From positions 1 through 64,000 of the forward strand of contig JAIXWZ010000009.1 in NCBI GenBank assembly GCA_027491035.1: a stretch of 64,000 nt of DNA, in the 5' to 3' direction. The notes below the pieces were generated by a model. The model was not told the DNA's origin. It did not search any database and saw only the letters and a program-made list of their open reading frames with translations. The stretch comes from Comamonadaceae bacterium (GTDB lineage Bacteria; Pseudomonadota; Gammaproteobacteria; Burkholderiales; Burkholderiaceae_C). A program made the translations under genes and the position numbers. Positions 43,646 through 53,018 of this stretch are shown piece after piece. Within the stretch, counting starts at the first letter, position 1. The number at the start of each line of letters is the position of its first letter.

Positions 43646-44827
43646 GTGTCCAAAGCTGCTTTTTCCTGGTCCGACCCGTTCCGTCTTGATGACCAGCTCA
43701 CGGCCGACGAGCGCCAGGTGCGCGATGCAGCCCATGCCTATTGCCAGGAAAAGCTGCTGCCGCGGGTGCAGATGGCCTTTCGCAACGAGCAGACCGACCG
43801 TGCCATCTTCAACGAAATGGGCGAGCTCGGCCTGCTGGGCCCGACGATTCCCGAGCAGTACGGCGGCGCGGGCCTGAACTATGTGTGCTACGGGCTGGTG
43901 GCCCGCGAGGTCGAGCGGGTCGACTCGGGCTACCGCTCCATGATGAGCGTGCAGTCTTCGTTGGTGATGGTGCCGATCAATGAATTTGGCAGCGAGGCAC
44001 TCAAGCAAAAATACCTGCCCAAACTGGCCACCGGGCAATGGGTGGGCTGCTTCGGCCTGACCGAGCCCGATCATGGCTCCGACCCGGCCGGCATGATCAC
44101 CCGCGCTCGCAAGGTGCCTGGCGGCTACAGCCTGTCGGGCGCCAAGATGTGGATTTCCAACAGCCCGATTGCCGATGTCTTTCTGGTCTGGGCCAAGGAC
44201 GACGAGGGCGCGATCCGCGGCTTCGTGCTGGAAAAAGGCTGGAAGGGCCTGAGCGCGCCGGCAGTGCATGGCAAGGTCGGACTGCGCGCCTCGATCACGG
44301 GCGAGATCGTGATGGACGAGGTGTTTTGCCCCGAGGAGAACGCCTTTGCCGAGGTGCGCGGCCTCAAGGGCCCGTTCACCTGCCTCAACAGCGCCCGCTA
44401 CGGCATCGCCTGGGGCGCGCTGGGCGCGGCCGAAGATTGCTACCTGCGTGCGCGCCAGTATGTGCTTGACCGCCAGCAGTTTGGCCGGCCCTTGGCGGCC
44501 AACCAGCTCATTCAAAAGAAGCTCGCCGACATGGTCACCGAGATCAGCCTCGGGCTGCAAGGCTGCCTGCGCCTGGGCCGCATGAAGGACGAGGGCACGG
44601 CCGCGGTGGAGATCACCTCCATCCTCAAGCGCAACAGCTGCGGCAAGGCGCTCGACATCGCCCGCGCTGCGCGCGACATGATGGGCGGCAACGGCATCAG
44701 CGACGAATACGGCGTGGCGCGCCACCTGGTCAACCTGGAGGTGGTCAACACCTACGAGGGCACGCACGACATTCATGCGCTGATCCTGGGCCGCGCCATC
44801 ACCGGCATCGCCGCGTTCGCAAACTGA
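43646..44827 (+). CDS. gcdH: Glutaryl-CoA dehydrogenase
   Basis: Oxidative decarboxylation of glutaryl-CoA to crotonyl-CoA, linked to lysine, tryptophan and aromatic degradation. The 393-residue protein has the family N-terminus [22 protein letters not shown], the flavin motif [16 protein letters not shown] and the diagnostic C-terminus [20 protein letters not shown] with the catalytic Glu. It starts with GTG after AAGGAG. It lies 162 bases after the RidA gene with a palindrome between, so it may have its own promoter while serving the same pathway. Confidence 0.95.
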   Translation: MSKAAFSWSDPFRLDDQLTADERQVRDAAHAYCQEKLLPRVQMAFRNEQTDRAIFNEMGELGLLGPTIPEQYGGAGLNYVCYGLVAREVERVDSGYRSMMSVQSSLVMVPINEFGSEALKQKYLPKLATGQWVGCFGLTEPDHGSDPAGMITRARKVPGGYSLSGAKMWISNSPIADVFLVWAKDDEGAIRGFVLEKGWKGLSAPAVHGKVGLRASITGEIVMDEVFCPEENAFAEVRGLKGPFTCLNSARYGIAWGALGAAEDCYLRARQYVLDRQQFGRPLAANQLIQKKLADMVTEISLGLQGCLRLGRMKDEGTAAVEITSILKRNSCGKALDIARAARDMMGGNGISDEYGVARHLVNLEVVNTYEGTHDIHALILGRAITGIAAFAN

Positions 44828-44862
44828 GCTGGCTGGCTGCGGTTGGCCTTCGGTTGTAATGG

Positions 44863-45777
44863 TCAGCGGTCGAGGATCATGCCATCGCGCAGCACGGCCG
44901 CGCCAGCTTGCTGCAGCTCGCCCAGCACGCTGCCCAGCCACTGCTCCATGCTGCGCTCTGAAAACCAGCTGCGGTGCACCGTCTGCAGCTGCGGTGTGCG
45001 GCAGGCCCAGGCGATGTAGTCGCTCAGCCGCTGCTGCTGCACCTCAAGCAACTTGAACTTGAGCAGCACTTTGGCCCCGTGCTTGGCATGGCGCCGCGGG
45101 TCTTGCACGAAGCTGGCCAGGCGCTCGCGGGCGCGAACCATGACCTCTGACCGATAGGCGAACACCGGGCCGTGTCCGGGCACCACGGTCACCGGCTCGA
45201 GCGATTCGATCAGGTCGAGTGTGCGGCCCACCTCGTCGAAGGCCTGTACGCCCTCGAGCTCGGGGAAGATGGCGCCAAAGCCGTTTTCCCACAGGGCATC
45301 GGCCGACACCAGCGTGCGGCTGAGCGGCTCGAACAGCACCACGCTGTGCGGATCGTGCCCGGCAGCTGCATGAATCTGCCAGCTGCGATCGCCCAGATCG
45401 ATGGCCTGGCCGGGCTGCAGCAGGCCGTCTTGGCGAAAGCGCGGGCAGTGTTGTCCGGTGGGCTGGTAGCTCAAAGCTTGCACGTCCCAGGCCACCACTT
45501 GGGCTGCCTGCCCGGGCGGGATCAGCGTGCGCATGGCTGCAAACTGCTGCTGCAAGGCCGCGTTGCCGCCGCAGTGGTCGCTGTGCAGGTGGGTGTTGAG
45601 CAGCAGCTGCGGCCCGCTTGGCCCGAAGGCCGCCTGCACCAGCGCCACCGTCTGCGCCTCATGGCTGACATAGCCGGTGTCGATGGCCGCGCTGCAGCGC
45701 CCATGGGCGAGCACCAGGTTGGCCGAAAGCCAGCCGCGCTCGACCACTTGCAGGCCGGGAAAAAGCAACTCACCCAT
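44863..45777 (-). CDS. Metallo-beta-lactamase-fold hydrolase
   Basis: A 304-residue cytoplasmic MBL-fold protein with zinc motif NTHLHSDHCGGN, the later His in AAGHDPHSVVLF, and VVPGHGPVF. Such proteins hydrolyse thioesters, lactones or other esters; the substrate is unknown. Its start overlaps the end of lnt by eight bases, so it is probably translated from the lnt transcript. No signal peptide is seen, and it is not an antibiotic-type beta-lactamase. Confidence 0.83.
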   Translation of the reverse strand: MGELLFPGLQVVERGWLSANLVLAHGRCSAAIDTGYVSHEAQTVALVQAAFGPSGPQLLLNTHLHSDHCGGNAALQQQFAAMRTLIPPGQAAQVVAWDVQALSYQPTGQHCPRFRQDGLLQPGQAIDLGDRSWQIHAAAGHDPHSVVLFEPLSRTLVSADALWENGFGAIFPELEGVQAFDEVGRTLDLIESLEPVTVVPGHGPVFAYRSEVMVRARERLASFVQDPRRHAKHGAKVLLKFKLLEVQQQRLSDYIAWACRTPQLQTVHRSWFSERSMEQWLGSVLGELQQAGAAVLRDGMILDR

Positions 45778-47359
45778 GGGGCCGCGCTGCGCCAGTACGC
45801 CGGCCGATGGCCGCCAGCACGCCCAGCAGGGCCCAGCCGTACCAGGGCAGCAGGCCCAGCAGGGCCACGGCCCGCGCGTACAGCGTCAGCCCCTCGTGGC
45901 CTTGCACCTGGGCCTGAAGTCGGCCTTGGGTGTGCCTCGGCAGGGCATGGGTGACGCGCCCGTGGGCATCGATCACCACGGTCGCTCCAGTGTTGGTCGC
46001 CCGCACCATGGGCCGGCCCAGCTCGAGCGTGCGCATGCGCGAAATGTGCAGATGCTGATCGATCGCCACCGTGTCGCCGAACCAGCCGATGTTGCTCACA
46101 TTGACCATGATGGTGGGCGCTTGCTGCGGGTTAGCAAAGCGCGCGCCGAGCTCCTCGCCAAACAGGTCTTCGTAGCAAATGTTGGGCGCCAGCCGCTCAC
46201 CTTGCCAGACAAAGGAGGCCTGGCCCACGGCGCCGCGGTTGAAGTCGCCCAGCGGGATGTTCATCATCTGGACAAACCATTTGAACAGGGGCGGAATGAG
46301 TTCGCCAAAGGGCACCAGGTGGTGCTTGTCATAGCGGTAGAGCGGGGCCTGGCCAGGCTCCCCCGGCTGAAGGCCGATCACCGAATTGGTGTAACCCTCT
46401 TCGAAAGAGCCCATCGGCATGCCCAGCAGCGCAGCTTGCTGGCCCCGCGCAAAGTGATCGCGCAGATCCTGCCAATAGGCCGCATCGAGCTGCGCGGGCA
46501 GCAGGGGGATGGCGGTCTCGGGCAGCACCACCAGCGAGGTCTGGGCCGCTTTGAGCTCCTGGGCATAAAAGCGCAGCGCCTCTTCCAGGCCCTTGCCGGG
46601 TATGAATTTTTCGTCTTGCGCGATATTGCCTTGCACCAGCGTGAGCGACAGGGCCGGGCGTGGCGCTTGCGTCTGGGTGGGAATCGGCGCCCAGGCCAGG
46701 GCGATGGCTGCGGTCAGCACAAGCAGCGCCGGCCGCAGGCGCTGCTGCTGGCCTTGCGGGGGCACAAGCCACAGCGCCAGGGCCGCAGCCAGTGCCGCCG
46801 ACAGCCAGCTCAGCCCGTGCACGCCGATCCAGCCGGCTAGCGGCCGTGCCCAACCGTCGATATGGGCATAGCCCGATTGCCCCCAGGGGAAACCGGTGAA
46901 CAGCACCACCCGTGCCAGCTCGGCCAGCAGCCACAACCCGGCCCACAGCAGCGCGCGGCGGCCCGTCCCGCCGCTGCGCCAGCGCCAGTAAAGCGCGCCG
47001 GCCAGCGCGTAGTAAAGCCCCAGCGCGGCCGCCAACGCCAGCACCGCCAGCACCGCCAGCACGGCGGGCAGGCCGCCATAGACGTGCATCGAGATGAAGA
47101 GCCACCAGAAAGTGCCGGTGAGCATGGCGGTGGCAAACAGCCAGGCCAGCACGCCGGCTTGCCGGCCGCTGCTGCAGCGCTCGAGCAAGGCCACCAACGC
47201 CACCAAGGAGGCCACCTGCAGCGCCGCCACGGGCTGGCCCTGGGTCCAGCCGAGCGCAAACGGCCAGGCCATGCTCAGCGCGTGGGCCAGTCCGGCGATG
47301 ACGGCCAGCCCAAGCCAGAGGCGGGCGGGCTGGGCGGCGCGTTCGGGTGCGCTGGACAT
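45770..47359 (-). CDS. lnt: Apolipoprotein N-acyltransferase
   Basis: Lnt adds the third acyl chain to lipoproteins at the periplasmic face of the inner membrane. The 529-residue protein has about six N-terminal membrane segments and a C-terminal nitrilase domain. The catalytic triad is visible as Glu in VVLPETAIPLLP, Lys in RYDKHHLVPFGE and Cys in APNICYEDLFGEEL. It lies downstream of the CorC/YbeX gene on the same strand, the conserved ybeX-lnt order. Confidence 0.95.
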   Translation of the reverse strand: MSSAPERAAQPARLWLGLAVIAGLAHALSMAWPFALGWTQGQPVAALQVASLVALVALLERCSSGRQAGVLAWLFATAMLTGTFWWLFISMHVYGGLPAVLAVLAVLALAAALGLYYALAGALYWRWRSGGTGRRALLWAGLWLLAELARVVLFTGFPWGQSGYAHIDGWARPLAGWIGVHGLSWLSAALAAALALWLVPPQGQQQRLRPALLVLTAAIALAWAPIPTQTQAPRPALSLTLVQGNIAQDEKFIPGKGLEEALRFYAQELKAAQTSLVVLPETAIPLLPAQLDAAYWQDLRDHFARGQQAALLGMPMGSFEEGYTNSVIGLQPGEPGQAPLYRYDKHHLVPFGELIPPLFKWFVQMMNIPLGDFNRGAVGQASFVWQGERLAPNICYEDLFGEELGARFANPQQAPTIMVNVSNIGWFGDTVAIDQHLHISRMRTLELGRPMVRATNTGATVVIDAHGRVTHALPRHTQGRLQAQVQGHEGLTLYARAVALLGLLPWYGWALLGVLAAIGRRTGAARPHG

Positions 47360-47388
47360 GGGAGGCGCTGGCGGCTGCCTGAAGGCGC

Positions 47389-48279
47389 TCAGCTGCTGCG
47401 ATGGACCTTGAACCAGCGCACGGCGCCGCCCCGGGCCAGCTGCACCACAAAGGTCAGGTCGGCCATCGTGTGGGCCTCCCCGCGTTTGGGCACATGCCCC
47501 ATCTGGTGTGCGATCAAGCCGCCGATGGTGTCGAACTCGCCGTGCGGCAGTTGCACGCCAAACGCCTCGTTGATGCGCTCGATCGCGGTATCGCCATTGA
47601 TGCGGTAGCTGCGGTCGGGCAGTGCGAAGATGTCGCCCTCGTTGTCGGCGCCGTCAAACTCGTCTTCGATCTCGCCGACGATCTGCTCGAGCACGTCCTC
47701 GATCGTGATCAGACCCGCCACCCGACCGAACTCGTCGATCACGATGGCCAGGTGGTTGCGGTTGCCCCGGAAGTCGCGCAGCAGGTCGTTGAGACCCTTG
47801 CTCTCGGGCACGAAAACGGCCGGGCGCAGCAGCGCGCGCAAACTGAGCTCGGGCGCGCGCTGCAACTTGAGCAGGTCCTTGGCCAGCAAGATGCCAATGA
47901 TGTTTTCCTTCTCTGCCTCATAGGCCGGAAAGCGCGAGTGCGCGGTTTCGATGATGACGTGCAGCAGCTCGTCGTAGGGCGCATCGATATCAATCAGGTC
48001 CATGCGGGGCGCGGCCACCATGACATCGCCGGCGGTCATGTCCGACATGCGGATCACGCCTTCGAGCATCTCTCGGCTTTGCGCGCCAATGACGTCCTTG
48101 TCTTGCGCTTCGACCAGGGTTTCGATCAGTTCGGCCTTGGAGTCGGGGCCGGGGTGGAGCATTTCGGCCAGCCGTTGCAGCAAGCCACGCTTGTCTTCAG
48201 GCCGCGCAGGCCTGGGGGGGGAGTCGGACACCAGAGGGCGATCGGTAGTTGTGAGGGTCCCAAGGATATCTGAAAACAT
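47389..48279 (-). CDS. CorC/YbeX-type CBS domain protein
   Basis: A 296-residue cytosolic protein of the CorC/HlyC family. Two CBS domains lie around MVAAPRMDLIDIDAPYDELL and FRGNRNHLAIVIDEFGRVAGLITIEDVLEQIVGEIEDEFD, followed by the C-terminal transporter-associated domain (YRINGDTAIERINEAFG). YbeX homologues are linked to magnesium efflux and ribosome maturation. ATG at 48279 is preferred to a TTG two codons upstream. It precedes lnt with 29 bases between. Confidence 0.9.
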   Translation of the reverse strand: MFSDILGTLTTTDRPLVSDSPPRPARPEDKRGLLQRLAEMLHPGPDSKAELIETLVEAQDKDVIGAQSREMLEGVIRMSDMTAGDVMVAAPRMDLIDIDAPYDELLHVIIETAHSRFPAYEAEKENIIGILLAKDLLKLQRAPELSLRALLRPAVFVPESKGLNDLLRDFRGNRNHLAIVIDEFGRVAGLITIEDVLEQIVGEIEDEFDGADNEGDIFALPDRSYRINGDTAIERINEAFGVQLPHGEFDTIGGLIAHQMGHVPKRGEAHTMADLTFVVQLARGGAVRWFKVHRSS

Positions 48280-48313
48280 TGACAAAGCGACCCAGGGAAG
48301 ATCTGAAAAACCT

Positions 48314-48402
48314 CGTCATCGCGAGGAGCGCAGCGACGTGGCGATCAAAAAGCCTTTGGTTGATCAATGTTTTTTGGATTGCCACGCTTCGCTCGCAATG
48401 AC
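48314..48402. repeat. Solitary inverted pair of the CGTCATTGCGAGG-type repeat
   Basis: The left end reads CGTCATCGCGAGGAGCGCAG and the right end GCCACGCTTCGCTCGCAATG, followed by AC; they form an imperfect inverted repeat around an AT-rich centre. The same unit forms the tandem array at 53959-54203. This REP-like sequence is widespread in proteobacterial genomes. It sits between the CorC gene and glyQ, which are divergent. Confidence 0.8.
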
Positions 48403-48527
48403 AAAACACACGGGTGTAGACCCTCCTTAGGGGTTCCCGGGCGCCACGGGAGCCCGCTCATTAGAATGACGCCCTACGCTGCGCCGGCCCGGCGCGCCAT
48501 GGCCGAACGCGGCCCTTACTCCCCACC

Positions 48528-49517
48528 ATGCTCACTTTCCAGCAGATCATCCTCAAGCTGCAGTCCTACTGGGATGCCCAGGGCTGCGCCCTTTTGCAGC
48601 CTTACGACATGGAGGTGGGCGCGGGCACCAGCCACACCGCCACCTTTTTGCGCGCCTTGGGCCCCGAGCCGTGGAAAGCCGCCTATGTGCAGCCCAGCCG
48701 CCGCCCCAAGGATGGACGCTACGGCGAGAACCCCAACCGCCTGCAGCACTATTACCAGTACCAGGTGGTTTTGAAGCCCGCGCCAAGCAATATTTTGGAG
48801 CTCTACCTGGGCTCGCTCCAAGCCCTGGGTTTTGATCTGAAAAAGAACGACATCCGCTTTGTCGAGGACGACTGGGAAAACCCCACCCTGGGCGCCTGGG
48901 GCCTGGGCTGGGAGGTCTGGCTCAATGGCATGGAGGTCACCCAGTTCACCTACTTCCAGCAAGTTGGCGGCATCGACTGCCGGCCGATCACCGGCGAGAT
49001 CACCTACGGCCTGGAGCGTCTGGCCATGTATCTGCAAGGGGTGGACAACGTCTACAACCTCGTGTGGACCGACGCCGGGTCGGCGCCGGGCCGCCCCCAA
49101 GCCGACCCAGCCCCCCCGGGGGGCAGTGAGCCACGCGCAGCGGGCGAGCGTGGGGGCCAGATCCTCTATGGCGATGTCTATCTGCAAAACGAGCAGGAAC
49201 AGTCGGCTTACAACTTTGAGCATTCGGATGCCGAGTTCCTGTTCACCGCCTTTGGCGCCCACGAAAAGCAGGCCAAGCACCTGATGGAGCAGCAACTGGC
49301 CTTGCCCGCCTATGAGCAGGTGCTCAAGGCGGCGCACACTTTCAATTTGCTCGACGCGCGCGGGGCCATCAGCGTGACCGAGCGCGCCGCCTACATCGGC
49401 CGCATCCGCAACCTGGCGCGAAGCGTGGCGCAAAGTTACTACGAGTCGCGTGAGCGTCTGGGCTTTCCCATGGCCCCACGCGAGTGGGTGGCGCAGTTGG
49501 CCAAGAAAGCGGCCTGA
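48528..49517 (+). CDS. glyQ: Glycyl-tRNA synthetase alpha subunit with an in-frame insertion
   Basis: Catalytic alpha subunit of the heterotetrameric glycyl-tRNA synthetase. The start [33 protein letters not shown] and the motifs [20 protein letters not shown] and [22 protein letters not shown] are canonical. At 329 residues it is about 25 longer than usual. The excess lies between WTD and YGDV, where about 31 low-complexity residues rich in Pro, Gly, Ala and Arg replace the usual seven or so. The underlying DNA is a GC-rich palindrome. The reading frame stays open, so the insertion is tolerated. glyS follows after three bases. Confidence 0.95.
   Translation: MLTFQQIILKLQSYWDAQGCALLQPYDMEVGAGTSHTATFLRALGPEPWKAAYVQPSRRPKDGRYGENPNRLQHYYQYQVVLKPAPSNILELYLGSLQALGFDLKKNDIRFVEDDWENPTLGAWGLGWEVWLNGMEVTQFTYFQQVGGIDCRPITGEITYGLERLAMYLQGVDNVYNLVWTDAGSAPGRPQADPAPPGGSEPRAAGERGGQILYGDVYLQNEQEQSAYNFEHSDAEFLFTAFGAHEKQAKHLMEQQLALPAYEQVLKAAHTFNLLDARGAISVTERAAYIGRIRNLARSVAQSYYESRERLGFPMAPREWVAQLAKKAA
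49077..49158 (+). repeat. GC-rich palindromic element inserted in frame in glyQ
   Basis: Outer arms GCCCCCA (49093-49099) and TGGGGGC (49151-49157) enclose a central near-perfect palindrome GCCCCCCCGGGGGGC (49110-49124). The segment coincides with the extra residues in GlyQ. Its composition and hairpin design resemble the intergenic element between rpoB and rpoC, though the sequences are not the same. I read it as a mobile or dispersed palindrome that landed in frame, comparable in kind to the palindromic elements inside Rickettsia genes. Confidence 0.65.
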
Positions 49518-49520
49518 GCC

Positions 49521-51656
49521 ATGAGCACCCAAAACCTTCTGGTCGAACTTTTTGTGGAAGAGCTGCCGCCCAAGGCGCTCAACAAACTGGGCAACGCTTT
49601 TGCCAGCGTGCTGTGCGAGCAGCTCAAGGCCCAGGGCCTTGCGGGCGCCGACTCGGCCTGGACCGCTTATGCCTCGCCGCGCCGGCTGGCCGCCCATGTG
49701 ACGGGCGTGCTGGCGCAGGCGCCCGACAAGGCGGTACAGCAAAAGCTCATGCCTGTCAGCGTGGGCTTGGATGCCAGCGGCCAAGCCACGCCGGCCCTGC
49801 TCAAAAAGCTGCAGGCGCTCGGCGCAGACGTGAGCGATTGGGCAGCAGCCGTGGCCGCCCTCAAACAGGCGCCCGATGGCAAGGCCCAAGCCCTGTTCTA
49901 CGACAGCCTGGTCAAGGGCGCGAGCCTGGCCGCTGGCCTGCAAAAAGCGCTCGATGAGGCGCTGGCCAAGCTGCCCATCCCGAAGGTGATGCAGTACCAG
50001 CTCGAAACCGATTGCGAGCTGCCGGGCTGGAGCAGCGTGAACTTTGTGCGCCCGGCGCACAGCCTGATCGCCTTGCATGGCAGCGCCGTGGTGCCGGTCA
50101 AGGCCCTGGGCTTGAGGGCAGGCAACACCACCCAGGGCCATCGTTTTGAGGCACCGGTCAATCCGGTGGTGGTGCCGCATGCCGACCAGTACGCGCAAGT
50201 GCTCAAAACCGACGGCGCGGTGATGGCCAGCTTTGCCCAGCGCCGTGCCGAAATCGAGCGCCAATTGCAGGCGGCCGCAAGCCGGGTCGGCGGCGGCGTG
50301 CGGCCGATCGAAGACGATGCCCTGCTCGACGAAGTCACAGCGCTGGTTGAGCGGCCCAATGTGCTGGTGTGCGAGTTTGAAAAGCAGTTCCTGGGTGTGC
50401 CGCAGGAATGCCTCATTCTCACGATGAAGGCCAACCAGAAATACTTTCCGCTGCTCGATGCGGCCGGCAAGCTGACGCACCAATTCCTGGTGGTGAGCAA
50501 CATCACGCCCGATGACGCATCTGCCGTGATCCAGGGCAACGAGCGCGTGGTGCGCCCGCGCCTGGCCGATGCCAAATTCTTCTTTGACCAGGACCGCAAG
50601 AAGACGCTCGAGTCGCGTGTTGAGGGCCTGTCCAAGGTGGTCTATCACAACAAGCTGGGCAGCCAAGGCGATCGGATGGAGCGGGTGTGTGCCATTGCCA
50701 AAGGCATCGGGCAGCAGCTCGGTGGCGATGCGCTGGCCCAAAAGGCGGTGCTGGCCGCCCGCCTGGCCAAGACCGACTTGCTCACCGACATGGTGGGCGA
50801 GTTTCCTGAGCTGCAAGGCATCATGGGCAACTACTACGCCCGCCATGATGGGCTGAGCGAAGAAATCGCCAACGCGATCTCTGATCATTATTGCCCTCGG
50901 TTTGCCGGCGACCACCTGCCCAGCAACCCGGTCGGCGTGGTGGTGGCTTTGGCCGACAAGCTCGAGACCTTGGTGGGCATGTTTGGCATCGGCAACCTGC
51001 CCAGCGGCGACAAAGACCCGTTTGCACTGCGTCGCCACGCGCTGGGGGTGATTCGCATGCTGGTCGAAAAAGAGCTACCGCTCAAGCTCGACCAACTCAT
51101 TGACGGCGCATTCACCGCCTTCCCCGCGGGTATGCTCGGCGATGCGCACACTGATTTGGAGACTTTTGTTTTTGATCGTCTGTCCGGTGCAATGCGTGAG
51201 CAAGAGTTCACGGCTGCACAGGTCGATGCGGTGGTCTGTATGCGCCCGGTCCAGCTCAGCCTTGTGCCCAAGCAATTGCAGGCCGTGCGCGCCTTCGCTG
51301 CCCTGCCTGAAAGCGCCGCCCTGGCCGCTGCCAACAAGCGCATCACCAACATCCTGAAGAAGGCCGGTGAGGTCGACGCGCATGTCAACACGGCGCTGCT
51401 TCAGGAAGACGCCGAAAAAGCCCTGCACGCCGTCATGCAACAGCTGCTGCCCCACTCCGAGGCTCAGTTCAAGGCCGGCGACTACACCGCCAGCTTGCAA
51501 ACGCTGGCCGCGCTGCGCGCGCCGGTCGATGCCTTCTTTGAAGGCGTCATGGTCAACGCAGAAGAGATGGATCTGCGCCTCAATCGCCAGGGCCTGCTCA
51601 AGGCCCTGCACGCCGCCATGAACCGGGTGGCCGACCTCTCGCGTCTGGCGGCCTGA
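49521..51656 (+). CDS. glyS: Glycyl-tRNA synthetase beta subunit
   Basis: Beta subunit of the glycyl-tRNA synthetase, needed for tRNA binding. The 711-residue protein has the family start NLLVELFVEELPPKALNKLG, the central LADAKFFFDQDRKKTLESRV and the HD-like YYARHDGLSEEIANAISDHYCPR. The C-terminal anticodon-binding region ends with MNRVADLSRLAA. It follows glyQ directly and precedes gmhB by five bases. Confidence 0.97.
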   Translation: MSTQNLLVELFVEELPPKALNKLGNAFASVLCEQLKAQGLAGADSAWTAYASPRRLAAHVTGVLAQAPDKAVQQKLMPVSVGLDASGQATPALLKKLQALGADVSDWAAAVAALKQAPDGKAQALFYDSLVKGASLAAGLQKALDEALAKLPIPKVMQYQLETDCELPGWSSVNFVRPAHSLIALHGSAVVPVKALGLRAGNTTQGHRFEAPVNPVVVPHADQYAQVLKTDGAVMASFAQRRAEIERQLQAAASRVGGGVRPIEDDALLDEVTALVERPNVLVCEFEKQFLGVPQECLILTMKANQKYFPLLDAAGKLTHQFLVVSNITPDDASAVIQGNERVVRPRLADAKFFFDQDRKKTLESRVEGLSKVVYHNKLGSQGDRMERVCAIAKGIGQQLGGDALAQKAVLAARLAKTDLLTDMVGEFPELQGIMGNYYARHDGLSEEIANAISDHYCPRFAGDHLPSNPVGVVVALADKLETLVGMFGIGNLPSGDKDPFALRRHALGVIRMLVEKELPLKLDQLIDGAFTAFPAGMLGDAHTDLETFVFDRLSGAMREQEFTAAQVDAVVCMRPVQLSLVPKQLQAVRAFAALPESAALAAANKRITNILKKAGEVDAHVNTALLQEDAEKALHAVMQQLLPHSEAQFKAGDYTASLQTLAALRAPVDAFFEGVMVNAEEMDLRLNRQGLLKALHAAMNRVADLSRLAA

Positions 51657-51661
51657 AGACC

Positions 51662-52243
51662 ATGCCCGAGCGCAACCTCAAGCTGGTCATCGTCGACCGC
51701 GATGGCACGATCAACCAGGACCGCGACGACTTCGTCAAATCGCCGCAGGAGTGGGAGCCGTTGCCGGGCGCGCTGGAGGCCATTGCCCGCCTCAACCATG
51801 CCGGCTGGCATGTGGTGGTGGCCTCCAACCAGTCGGGTCTGGGGCGCGGCCTGTTTGACATGGCCCACCTCAATGCGATGCACGACAAGATGCACAAATT
51901 GCTCGCCGCCGTCGGCGGGCGCATCGACGCGATCTTCTTTTGTCCGCACGCACCTGAAGACGATTGCGCCTGCCGCAAGCCGCGCGCCGGGCTGTTCGAG
52001 CAGATCGGCGCGCGCTTTGGCGTGTCGCTCAAGGGCGTGCCCGCAGTCGGCGACACGCTGCGCGATCTGCAGGCCGGCGCCAGCGCCGGCTGTCAGCCGC
52101 ATCTGGTGCTCACGGGCAAGTCCGCTGGCTTGAGCCCCGAGCAGGCCTTGCAGGGCTTGCCCCAAGGCTCTCGGGTGCATGCCGATCTGGCGGCCTTTGC
52201 CGATCACCTGATTGAGCGCGGCGCCGGCGCCGCGCCCGTTTGA
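51662..52243 (+). CDS. gmhB: D-glycero-beta-D-manno-heptose 1,7-bisphosphate 7-phosphatase
   Basis: HAD-superfamily phosphatase of ADP-heptose synthesis for lipopolysaccharide core. The 193-residue protein has the nucleophile motif VDRDGTINQD, the SNQSGLGRG loop, and the zinc-binding stretch CPHAPEDDCACRKPRAGL that marks GmhB. It is coupled to glyS upstream and overlaps the acyltransferase gene downstream, an order seen in many Burkholderiales. Confidence 0.92.
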   Translation: MPERNLKLVIVDRDGTINQDRDDFVKSPQEWEPLPGALEAIARLNHAGWHVVVASNQSGLGRGLFDMAHLNAMHDKMHKLLAAVGGRIDAIFFCPHAPEDDCACRKPRAGLFEQIGARFGVSLKGVPAVGDTLRDLQAGASAGCQPHLVLTGKSAGLSPEQALQGLPQGSRVHADLAAFADHLIERGAGAAPV

Positions 52244-52248
52244 GCACC

Positions 52249-52989
52249 ATGGCCTGGCTGCGCTCGCTCTTGCATCTGCTGTGGATGGGCGTGACCGTGG
52301 TGCCCTGGGCGCTTGCGGTCATCATCGGCTCGTTGTTTTTGAGCAGCACGGCCGTTTACTGGATGTGCGCCGGCTGGCTGCGTTGGGCGGTGGCCGGTGC
52401 CCGCGTGATTTTGGGCATACAGGTGCGCGTCATCGGTTGGGAGAACCTGCCGACCGGGCAGACGAGCGCGGCGGTGCTGCTGGTCAAGCACCAGAGCACT
52501 TTCGAGACCTTTCTCATGCCCACGCTGATGCCGCATCCATTGGCCTATGTGTTCAAAAAAGAATTGCTCTACGTGCCCTTTTTTGGCTGGGCCATGAGCC
52601 GGCTGGACATGATCCACATCGACCGCAGCAAGCGCAGCGAAGCCTTCACCAAAGTCGTGCAGCAAGGCCGGCGCCTGATGGAGCAGGGCGTTTGGGTGAT
52701 CATGTTCCCTGAGGGCACCCGTATTGAGCGCGGTCAGAGGGGCACCTATAAATCCGGTGGTACTCGGCTGGCCATCGAGTGCGGCGCGCCAGTGATTCCG
52801 GTGGCGGTGACCTCGGCCAAATGCTGGCCGCGCAAGGCCCTGATCAAGCGCCCGGGTGTGGTCGATGTGTCCATCGGCCCGGCCATTGCCAGTGTGGGGC
52901 GCAAGCCTGACGAACTGATGGCCGAGGTCGAGCAATGGATCGAGGCCGAGATGCGCCGGCTCGATCCGCAAGCCTATGCGCAGCCCTGA
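52249..52989 (+). CDS. plsC: 1-acyl-sn-glycerol-3-phosphate acyltransferase
   Basis: PlsC makes phosphatidic acid from lysophosphatidic acid at the inner membrane. The 246-residue protein has N-terminal hydrophobic segments and the acyltransferase blocks VKHQSTFETF and FPEGTRIERGQRGTYKSGG. The catalytic block reads H-x4-E instead of the more common H-x4-D; I recall this in other betaproteobacterial PlsC proteins. A TTG three codons earlier overlaps the gmhB stop and is an alternative start. Confidence 0.9.
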   Translation: MAWLRSLLHLLWMGVTVVPWALAVIIGSLFLSSTAVYWMCAGWLRWAVAGARVILGIQVRVIGWENLPTGQTSAAVLLVKHQSTFETFLMPTLMPHPLAYVFKKELLYVPFFGWAMSRLDMIHIDRSKRSEAFTKVVQQGRRLMEQGVWVIMFPEGTRIERGQRGTYKSGGTRLAIECGAPVIPVAVTSAKCWPRKALIKRPGVVDVSIGPAIASVGRKPDELMAEVEQWIEAEMRRLDPQAYAQP

Positions 52990-53018
52990 GGCGGCGCGCT
53001 GCCACTAAACTGGCGGCT

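Noticed and set aside
44863-45777. Antibiotic beta-lactamase
   Set aside because: It has the MBL fold motif only; there is no signal peptide and it is overlapped with lnt, so it is a general MBL hydrolase.
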